5,574 bases of DNA from contig PBDC01000019.1 of the NCBI GenBank assembly GCA_002717185.1, positions 81,747 to 87,320 of the forward strand, in the 5' to 3' direction. Positions 1-5,574 of the stretch are shown one piece after another. Positions within the stretch are counted from its first letter, which is position 1; every line of letters starts with the position of its first letter. Position numbers and translations under genes: made by a program. The notes under the pieces are model-generated. The model saw nothing but the letters and a program-made list of their open reading frames with translations. It was not told the origin of the DNA and searched no databases. Origin of the DNA: Rhodospirillaceae bacterium (lineage in GTDB: Bacteria > Pseudomonadota > Alphaproteobacteria > UBA8366 > GCA-2717185).

Positions 1-16
1 CGTGTAAATAAAGTTA

Positions 17-44
17 TTATTACAGGTATATTTGCATTTATAAT
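17..44 (+). promoter_or_regulatory. Candidate sigma-70-type promoter for the efflux operon
   Basis: A perfect TATAAT hexamer is at 39-44, in the AT-rich stretch that forms the first ~50 bases. The best upstream partner is TTATTA at 17-22, 16 bases away, which matches the TTGACA consensus poorly. Transcription would begin near 51, giving a leader of about 96 bases before the adaptor start. AT-rich DNA yields such hexamers by chance and the -35 is weak, so this is a candidate only. It is nonetheless the only plausible promoter I see upstream of three overlapping genes. Confidence 0.3.
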
Positions 45-75
45 ATTGTAGCCGTACCACATTAGAGCAAGCGAG

Positions 76-88
76 AACCGGGACGGTT
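76..88. promoter_or_regulatory. Short perfect dyad, possible operator or leader hairpin
   Basis: AACCG (76-80) and CGGTT (84-88) are perfect inverted repeats separated by GGA. The dyad lies about 25 bases downstream of the predicted transcription start and 60 bases before the adaptor gene. Efflux operons are often controlled by TetR- or MarR-type repressors that bind short dyads here, but no regulator gene is in the window to support that. The element could instead form a small 5-bp hairpin in the mRNA leader, or be chance. Confidence 0.22.
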
Positions 89-134
89 TTGGATAAGCGG
101 CAGTGTCTATGACCCAAAATGTCCTCGGAATAAC

Positions 135-138
135 GGAG
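135..138 (+). promoter_or_regulatory. Ribosome binding site of the adaptor gene
   Basis: GGAG at 135-138 lies 9 bases before the ATG at 148, a good Shine-Dalgarno spacing. An in-frame TAA at 139-141 rules out any start further upstream. A competing ATG at 143 is followed after one codon by TGA, so it cannot start a protein. These points together fix the start at 148. Confidence 0.75.
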
Positions 139-147
139 TAAAATGGT

Positions 148-1308
148 ATGAGAATGGCGGCTGCATTTTTGACGGTGGCAATATCATTTGCTCCGCTTGA
201 TTTTGCCATGGCTAAGAAGCAGGCTGCTGCTGTTAAGGTTGATCCGGTGATCAGCGAGCCGTTGTCGCAAACTATGCCTATAATCGGCCGTCTTGTGGCT
301 TCTCAGACCGGTGTTGTGGCCGCCTTGACGGGAGGACCGGTATCTGAGGTCCGCGTGGCCGTCGGCGATAAGGTGAAAAAGGGCGATGTCGTTGCCAAGC
401 TTGTTACGGATAGGATCCGTTGGAACCGCCAGCTTCGCGCTGCTGCGGTGCGAGAGAAACAGGCCGCATTGCAGGCCGCAAAAGCGCAACTGTCGCTGAC
501 GCAGGTTGAACTCAAAAGGTTGCAGAGCCTGAAGAAGTCAGCTGCTTTTTCTCAAGCGCGATTCGATGACAAAAGCAACGAAGTCGTCAAATATCGGAGC
601 GAAGTGGGGGTGCAGAAGGCTGCTGTCGCTAGCGCTCAGGCGGAGCAACGTCTGGCTGATATCGATATGCACAACAGTGTGATCCGTGCGCCTTACGATG
701 GCGTTGTCTCGCGCAAAAATACGGTAGCTGGAGCTTATCTCAGCGTTGGTGACGCAGTCATCACCATGATTAATCATACCGATTTGGAAATCGAAGCGGA
801 CGTGCCTTCGGAACGACTTAACGGCCTGGAGGTGGGGCGTTCAATTGGCGTTAAACTGGATAGTGGTCAGCCGATGCGAGCAATCGTAAGGGCTTTGGTT
901 CCGGACGAGAACGCATTGACCCGAACAAGGCCTGTCCGTTTCACGCCGGATTTTAACGCTGTTGGGACCGGTCAGTTACAGCTCGCCAGGAACCAGAGCG
1001 TCACCGTGTTGGTGCCGATTGGGCGCCCTCGCAATATCGTTTCGGTGCACAAAGACGCTGTCATTCCACGGGGTGGTAAGAATATCGTCTTCGTTGTGAA
1101 CGAGGGTAAAGTGAATTTACGCGCCATTCGGCTCGGCAGCGCAATCGGAAACCGGTTCGAGGTAATCGAAGGCCTTGGTGTGGGTGATTTGGTCGTGGTG
1201 AGGGGCAATGAAAGACTGCGGCCGGGGCAGGCCATCTCCCATAAAGGCTTGGTCAAGGAGGGCGAACAGAAGACCACTTCGTTAAAAGGCAAGCAAAGCT
1301 CGCCATGA
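148..1308 (+). CDS. RND efflux periplasmic adaptor (membrane fusion protein)
   Basis: This 386-residue protein is the periplasmic adaptor of a tripartite efflux pump, linking the inner-membrane permease to an outer-membrane channel. Residues 1-22 look like a Sec signal peptide ending AMA before KK; there is no lipobox Cys, so it is probably not a lipoprotein, unlike AcrA. Then come a first lipoyl half (about 55-87, with GDKVKKGD at 73-80), an Ala/Gln/Lys-rich alpha-helical hairpin (about 88-172), the second lipoyl half (IRAPYDGVVS at 179-188, continuing to about 208), a beta-barrel (about 211-290) and a membrane-proximal domain (about 293-370). The last ~16 residues are a charged, probably loose tail. 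At the hairpin tip R124, L128 and S135 reproduce the spacing of the Arg-Leu-Ser motif (AcrA R128/L132/S139) that docks TolC-like channels. Length is normal for the family. The stop codon overlaps the permease start (ATGA), indicating one operon and a dedicated partnership. The transported substrate cannot be told from sequence. Confidence 0.95.
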   Translation: MRMAAAFLTVAISFAPLDFAMAKKQAAAVKVDPVISEPLSQTMPIIGRLVASQTGVVAALTGGPVSEVRVAVGDKVKKGDVVAKLVTDRIRWNRQLRAAAVREKQAALQAAKAQLSLTQVELKRLQSLKKSAAFSQARFDDKSNEVVKYRSEVGVQKAAVASAQAEQRLADIDMHNSVIRAPYDGVVSRKNTVAGAYLSVGDAVITMINHTDLEIEADVPSERLNGLEVGRSIGVKLDSGQPMRAIVRALVPDENALTRTRPVRFTPDFNAVGTGQLQLARNQSVTVLVPIGRPRNIVSVHKDAVIPRGGKNIVFVVNEGKVNLRAIRLGSAIGNRFEVIEGLGVGDLVVVRGNERLRPGQAISHKGLVKEGEQKTTSLKGKQSSP

Positions 1309-4300
1309 ATTTGATCCGGACAGCGATCGATCGGCCGGTAGCTGTTATGGCGGCGGTAATCCTGGCGGTGTTGTTCGGGCTGGTGGCGCTAAATACGATT
1401 CCAATTCAGTTGACGCCCGATCTGCGCCGGCCGGTTATTCAGATTTCAACAAATTGGGGCGGTGCGGCCCCGGCGGAGGTTGAGCGGGAGGTAATCAACC
1501 GTCAAGAAGAGGCCCTTAAGGGGCTTGAAGGGCTTAAGCGCATGGTAGCCCGGGCCCGGGACGGGAATGGCGAGATTACGCTCGAATTCGTAGTTGGCCA
1601 GAACATGGACAAGGCGCTCCTGCTGGTCGCCAACCGACTTGATCGTGTCAACGGCTACCCGGCAGAAGCCAACGAGCCGACGTTACGTACTTCCGGTGCA
1701 GATGACAATTCGATTGCCTGGTTCCGGCTTACCCGGATGGCCGGCAACACCGCACCAATCCATACCTTCGGTGATTTCGCGACCGATGTGATTAAGGAGC
1801 GTATGGAGCGCGTTTTCGGGGTCGGCCGGGTCGACGTCTATGGCGGCGGCGAACGGGAAATGCGCATCGTCGTAGATCCGGCCAAGATGGCACGCTACCG
1901 CCTGACCGTGCCGCAGATTGTCGATCGCTTGCGCGCCGCTAACGCCTCGATCACGGGTGGCGATGTTGAAGAGGGCAAGCGCCGTTACACTGTTCGCACG
2001 GATAATGAGTTCAAAACTCCAGATCAGGTCAAAGCCGTGCTGCTGCGGTCGACCGACAGCGGTGATCGGATCGGTCGCGTCACGGTGGGCGATATCGCAG
2101 AGGTTCGTTTCGATCATAAGGATCCAATCGCCCGCATCCGCACGACAGGCGTCGAGGCGATCGCCTTGAGTGTTAAACGAGAAACCGGGGCTAACGTTAT
2201 CGAGACGATGCAGGGGCTGCGCGAGGCAGTCGCGGAACTGCAAATAAGCGTGTTGCCGCACGCTGGCCTTGAAATAGAGCAGCTTTACGACGAGACCGTC
2301 TATATCAATTCGTCGATCGACCTAGTTATTCAGAATATTTGGGTCGGTGGTACGTTGGCCGTCGTTATACTCTTGATATTTTTACGTTCTGGGCGAGCAA
2401 CGTTGGTAATCGCGTTGGCGATCCCGGTATCGGTCATCGCATCATTCGTTGCCATGGCGGCACTTGGCCGGTCGGTGAACGTGGTTTCGCTAGCGGGTAT
2501 TGCCTTCGCTGTCGGGATGGTGGTCGATGCGGCCATCGTCGTGCTGGAGAACATCTATCGACTGCGCGAGCAAGGTATACCTGCAAAGGAAGCTGCTTTC
2601 CGCGGTGCTCAGCAGGTGTGGGGTGCGATCCTTGTATCAGCGCTGACCACAGTTATGGTGTTTATTCCTATTCTGATCATGCAACTCGACGTTGGACAAT
2701 TATTCCGGGACATCGCAGTCGCTATCTCGGTCGCGGTAATCTTATCGTTGATAGTATCGGTCACGGTTATCCCTACTTTGTCGCAGCGACTTCTAGGGCA
2801 TGCTGTTCAAGCGAAAGGCAGCGGCTTGCCGTTACCGGTGATCGACCATTTCGGCCGTTGGTTTGTGTCGATGGCGACAAGTTTTTCGCGGGCTGTGGTG
2901 CGCAACAAACTAGCCGGAATCGGCATCGTCGTGGGGTTGACCGTCATCACAGGGGCCGCGACCTGGGAATACCTGCCCAAGTTGGAATATCTGCCGAAGG
3001 GCAACCGGAACCTGATTATCGGTTACATCGTCCCTCCGCCGGGCTACAACTTGGAGACTACTTCTGACATTGCCCAGGGCCTTGAGGAGGCCGTGCGCCC
3101 CTTATGGGCGTCGGAAACGGGACCGGAATCGAAGCTGGGCGAACCGCCTAAGATGCAGCTTTTCTTCTTCGTGACATTCCGTGAACTTACGATTGTGGGT
3201 GCCCGGGCAGTCGATGGCCGGCGAGTAGGCGAGCTTATCCCTGTATTGTCGCGACCAGTTTTCCGGGAACCTGGAACCTTTGGCAGCATGTCGCAGCGCT
3301 CAATCTTTGGCCGTGGGGTGCGAGGCGCCCGCTCGATTGATTTGGATATTTCTGGCCCCGACCTGCAAGCGGTCATCGATGTGGCGTTACGGGCGGTCGG
3401 GCATATCAGTCAGTCGCTGCCGCGCTCGCAGGGCAACCAACTCCGCCCACGCCCTGGGTTGGAGCTCGGGGCACCAGAAGTTCGCATTATACCTGATCCG
3501 ACCAGGCTGGCTGATAATGGCGTATCGGCGCGCGATCTGGGTGACACCGTGGATGCGTTCAACGATGGCCTGCGGGTTCTAGAGTTAACCGCGGGCTCGG
3601 ACCGGATGGACCTCATGCTGGCGGGCCCGGAAGGGTTCGTCAAAGAAACGCAAGGCATCGGCAGCTTGCCGATCGTTACACAATCGGGCGCGATCGTTCC
3701 GTTGCGTTCTTTGGCCGAGGTGCTTGTGACATCCGGTCCCACATCTATCCGCCATGTCGAACGGGAGCGCACAGTAACACTGGAACTCAAGCCGACAGAA
3801 AGCATGGCATTGGGTGAAGCGCTTGAAACTTTACAAAAGGAGGTTGTGGACAGGCTTCGAGGGGAAGGGCTGCCGTCAGGTGTCAGAATCCGTTTCTCAG
3901 GTGCTGCTGACAAGATGGTTGAGACCTGGAACGAGATGCGCATCGACCTCCTTATGGCCCTTATTATCGTTTTTCTAGTGATGGCGGTCTTGTTCGAAAG
4001 TTTTTTGTACCCCTTTATCATCATGCTTTCGGTGCCGCTTGCTACGGCAGGCGGTGTGGCGGGTCTCGTCCTTCTGAATAAGTTTCACGCCACCATATTA
4101 CCGAATGGTAGTGTTGTCGGTGCGCAGCATCTCGATATGCTGACCCTACTCGGCTTCGTGATCCTGATCGGAATCGTGGTGAATAATGCAATTTTGATGG
4201 TCCACCAGACGCTGTACCACATTCGTGAGGAGGGCATGGCGCATGACGAGGCGATAGTGGAAGCGACAAGAAACCGGATTCGGCCGATCTTCATGTCCAC

Positions 4301-4523
4301 TTTGACCAGTGTGATTGGCATGCTGCCGCTCGTTTTGTTCCCCGGCGCCGGATCAGAAATTTATCGTGGCCTTGGTTCGGTTGTTATCGGGGGGCTCTCG
4401 CTATCGGCGCTGCTAACTCTTGCGATCGTTCCGCCGCTGTTAGGGCTATTCGTGGGCGTGTTGGAGAAACGAAGATCCGAAACCACTCTCGACAGTGAGA
4501 CGGTCTCGAGGCCAGCGGCATGA
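1305..4523 (+). CDS. RND superfamily efflux permease, inner-membrane subunit
   Basis: This 1072-residue protein is the proton-driven inner-membrane pump, expected to work as a trimer with the adaptor encoded just upstream. The layout is that of a full RND permease: TM1 (about 12-30), a large periplasmic loop (about 31-338), TM2-TM6 (about 341-495), TM7 (about 535-553), a second periplasmic loop (about 554-878) and TM8-TM12 (about 880-1050). Typical family segments are the N-terminal PVAVMAAVIL stretch, GMVVDAAIVVLEN in TM4 (404-416) and VVNNAILMV in TM10 (958-966). The TM4 Asp is D408; the next residue, Asp in AcrB, is Ala here, and the TM10 position of AcrB Lys940 is Asn (N960). This argues against a close AcrB/MexB orthologue. 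The TM4 motif also resembles that of heavy-metal pumps (VDAAIV in CusA), but TM10 does not. The TM9-TM10 loop is about 15 residues longer than in AcrB. No strong Shine-Dalgarno precedes the ATG (AAGG at 1286-1289 is too far), so translation probably relies on coupling through the 4-base overlap. Substrate unknown. Confidence 0.95.
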   Translation: MNLIRTAIDRPVAVMAAVILAVLFGLVALNTIPIQLTPDLRRPVIQISTNWGGAAPAEVEREVINRQEEALKGLEGLKRMVARARDGNGEITLEFVVGQNMDKALLLVANRLDRVNGYPAEANEPTLRTSGADDNSIAWFRLTRMAGNTAPIHTFGDFATDVIKERMERVFGVGRVDVYGGGEREMRIVVDPAKMARYRLTVPQIVDRLRAANASITGGDVEEGKRRYTVRTDNEFKTPDQVKAVLLRSTDSGDRIGRVTVGDIAEVRFDHKDPIARIRTTGVEAIALSVKRETGANVIETMQGLREAVAELQISVLPHAGLEIEQLYDETVYINSSIDLVIQNIWVGGTLAVVILLIFLRSGRATLVIALAIPVSVIASFVAMAALGRSVNVVSLAGIAFAVGMVVDAAIVVLENIYRLREQGIPAKEAAFRGAQQVWGAILVSALTTVMVFIPILIMQLDVGQLFRDIAVAISVAVILSLIVSVTVIPTLSQRLLGHAVQAKGSGLPLPVIDHFGRWFVSMATSFSRAVVRNKLAGIGIVVGLTVITGAATWEYLPKLEYLPKGNRNLIIGYIVPPPGYNLETTSDIAQGLEEAVRPLWASETGPESKLGEPPKMQLFFFVTFRELTIVGARAVDGRRVGELIPVLSRPVFREPGTFGSMSQRSIFGRGVRGARSIDLDISGPDLQAVIDVALRAVGHISQSLPRSQGNQLRPRPGLELGAPEVRIIPDPTRLADNGVSARDLGDTVDAFNDGLRVLELTAGSDRMDLMLAGPEGFVKETQGIGSLPIVTQSGAIVPLRSLAEVLVTSGPTSIRHVERERTVTLELKPTESMALGEALETLQKEVVDRLRGEGLPSGVRIRFSGAADKMVETWNEMRIDLLMALIIVFLVMAVLFESFLYPFIIMLSVPLATAGGVAGLVLLNKFHATILPNGSVVGAQHLDMLTLLGFVILIGIVVNNAILMVHQTLYHIREEGMAHDEAIVEATRNRIRPIFMSTLTSVIGMLPLVLFPGAGSEIYRGLGSVVIGGLSLSALLTLAIVPPLLGLFVGVLEKRRSETTLDSETVSRPAA
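4508..4511 (+). promoter_or_regulatory. Ribosome binding site of the oxidoreductase gene
   Basis: GAGG at 4508-4511, inside the last codons of the permease gene, is 8 bases before the ATG at 4520. With the ATGA overlap it supports this start and suggests that the third gene can be loaded by re-initiating ribosomes as well as by direct binding. Confidence 0.55.
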
Positions 4524-5574
4524 CGGAGCATTGTGACTTTATTATCGTTGGTGGCGGCATCGCTGGAGCTTCCGCAGGTTATGCTCTCGCCGAGCATGGC
4601 AGTACGACCATTCTAGAGCGGGAAGATCAGCCGGCTTACCATTCGACCGGCCGCTCGGCTGCGCAATTCGTCGAGCTATACGGAAATCACATTATCCGCT
4701 CATTAGTGCGACTTAGCAAAGCGTTCTTCTTAAACCCACCGGTAGGTTTTTCTGACAGCGAAATTTTGTTGCCCCGCGGAGCTCTGTTCATCGCTACTGA
4801 AACGCAACGACCGCAATTGCGAGCGTTTGCCGAATTCGCTGCGGAAGAAAATGTGCTGGTGGAGGAATTGAGCAGAGACGAAGTCTGTCAGCTGGTGCCT
4901 ATCATGCGTCCTGACGCATTTCAATTAGGTCTGCATGAGCCTGAATCGACCGATATGGATGTGCACGCCTTACATGGGGGCTTCCTTCGCGGTCTGCGTG
5001 CGCGTGGGGGGCAGATCATCACTGACGCTGAGGTCATCGGTTTATCCCGCGACTTGGGCATTTGGACGGCCGTAACACGGGGTGGAAACACCTACCAAGC
5101 ACCCATCGTCGTTAATGCCGCGGGGGCATGGGCTGACTTGGTGGCGAAAATGGCCGGCGTTCACCCATTGGGGCTGATCCCAAAGCGGCGGACGGCGATG
5201 CTATTTGATCCGCCTGCCGGACAGAACATCGAAACCTGGCCGCTGGTGATCGATATTGATGAGCAATGGTATTTTAAACCGGATGCAGGTCGGGTTTTGG
5301 TTTCGCCCGCGGATGAGACGCCGGTCGAACCTTGCGACGTTCAGCCGGAAGAAATTGATATCGCGAACGCCGTAGATCGGATCGAACGAATGACGTCTAT
5401 GAAAATTTTACGCATCGATCATCAGTGGTCTGGGCTCAGGACCTTCGCCGAGGATAAGACGGTGGTGGTCGGTTTTGCCCCGGACGCGGAAGGCTTCTTT
5501 TGGCTTGCCGGTCAAGGAGGCTATGGGATCGAGACGTCGCCGTCTCTCGCTGCTGCGGCGGTTAGCCTCATCAT
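4520..5574 (+). CDS. FAD-dependent D-amino-acid dehydrogenase-like oxidoreductase (DAO family), 3' end cut off
   Basis: The frame is open from ATG 4520 to the window edge: 351 codons plus two bases. It is a DAO-family flavoenzyme, expected to oxidise an amine or D-amino acid to the imine (then the keto acid) while reducing FAD. The N-terminus has the dinucleotide-binding fold: GGGIAG at 11-16 and an acidic residue, E33, after the second strand. Further marks are HSTGRSAA (41-48), NAAGAWAD (199-206), PKRR (221-224), WYFKPDAG (250-257), GLRTF (305-309) and GQGGYGIETS (331-340). From memory it runs nearly without gaps along Pseudomonas aeruginosa D-arginine dehydrogenase DauA (about 375 residues), so perhaps 20-30 residues are missing. 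Compared with DauA, the backbone-binding Tyr54, Arg224, Tyr251 and Arg307 are kept, while pocket positions differ (Q49, V51, A88, E338), so D-arginine is probably not the substrate. There is no signal peptide, so it is likely cytoplasmic. The start overlaps the permease stop (ATGA), placing it in the efflux operon. Alternatives within the family are glycine or sarcosine oxidase-like enzymes. Confidence 0.88.
   Translation, partial: MTEHCDFIIVGGGIAGASAGYALAEHGSTTILEREDQPAYHSTGRSAAQFVELYGNHIIRSLVRLSKAFFLNPPVGFSDSEILLPRGALFIATETQRPQLRAFAEFAAEENVLVEELSRDEVCQLVPIMRPDAFQLGLHEPESTDMDVHALHGGFLRGLRARGGQIITDAEVIGLSRDLGIWTAVTRGGNTYQAPIVVNAAGAWADLVAKMAGVHPLGLIPKRRTAMLFDPPAGQNIETWPLVIDIDEQWYFKPDAGRVLVSPADETPVEPCDVQPEEIDIANAVDRIERMTSMKILRIDHQWSGLRTFAEDKTVVVGFAPDAEGFFWLAGQGGYGIETSPSLAAAAVSLI

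Noticed and set aside
76..90. Dyad followed by four T, considered as a rho-independent terminator of an upstream gene
   Set aside because: The stem is only 5 bp with a 3-base loop, and the T run is short and partly inside the stem, so it is too weak for a terminator call.
1515..1538. Two CTTAAG copies flanking a G-rich stretch, resembling a hairpin
   Set aside because: They encode the repeated Leu-Lys-Gly / Leu-Glu-Gly / Leu-Lys pattern of the permease; coding constraint explains them.
1549..1560. Perfect 12-base palindrome CCCGGGCCCGGG
   Set aside because: It is accounted for by the Ala-Arg-Ala-Arg codons of the permease periplasmic domain and has no promoter or partner site nearby.
1683..2261. 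192-codon open frame on the minus strand inside the permease gene
   Set aside because: It lies fully antisense to a clearly conserved RND permease, has no recognisable domain, and is explained by codon bias of the real gene.
2339..3067. 242-codon plus-strand frame inside the permease gene
   Set aside because: It is an out-of-frame shadow: Cys-, Arg- and Gly-rich composition and no family resemblance, while the permease frame here encodes TM2-TM7.
3410..4024. 204-codon minus-strand frame, rich in Ser and Arg
   Set aside because: Antisense shadow of the permease second periplasmic loop, with low-complexity composition typical of such frames.

Overview
The window holds one compact, plus-strand gene cluster with three reading frames in tandem: an RND-type efflux pump adaptor (148-1308), its inner-membrane RND permease (1305-4523), and the first 351 codons of an FAD-dependent D-amino-acid dehydrogenase-like enzyme (4520 to the window end, cut off). 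Both junctions are 4-base ATGA overlaps, so the three genes are very probably one translationally coupled operon. Moderately GC-rich coding DNA, a periplasmic adaptor with a Sec signal peptide, and a tripartite-type RND pump point to a Gram-negative proteobacterium. An alphaproteobacterium is my best guess from the look of the proteins, but no marker gene confirms it.

Layout: bases 1-147 are non-coding as far as I can see. The first ~50 bases are AT-rich and carry a perfect TATAAT hexamer. A short perfect dyad (AACCG-GGA-CGGTT) lies further down, and a good Shine-Dalgarno sits just before the adaptor start. From 148 onward every base is coding on the plus strand. All other sizeable open frames, on either strand, overlap these three genes and look like shadows.

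How the genes work together: the adaptor and permease are expected to form two parts of a tripartite efflux system across inner membrane and periplasm. No outer-membrane factor gene is seen, but the adaptor keeps the Arg-Leu-Ser hairpin-tip motif used to dock a TolC-like channel, so a channel encoded elsewhere (or beyond the window) is likely. The third gene resembles Pseudomonas D-arginine dehydrogenase (DauA). The residues that hold the amino-acid backbone appear kept, while several side-chain-pocket residues appear changed, including the Glu that binds the D-Arg guanidinium. A flavoenzyme for a different D-amino acid or a related amine, coupled to an efflux pump, is the most interesting feature here. 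The permease also lacks the second TM4 Asp and the TM10 Lys of the AcrB-type proton relay. I found no RNA genes, mobile elements, CRISPR arrays or convincing terminators.
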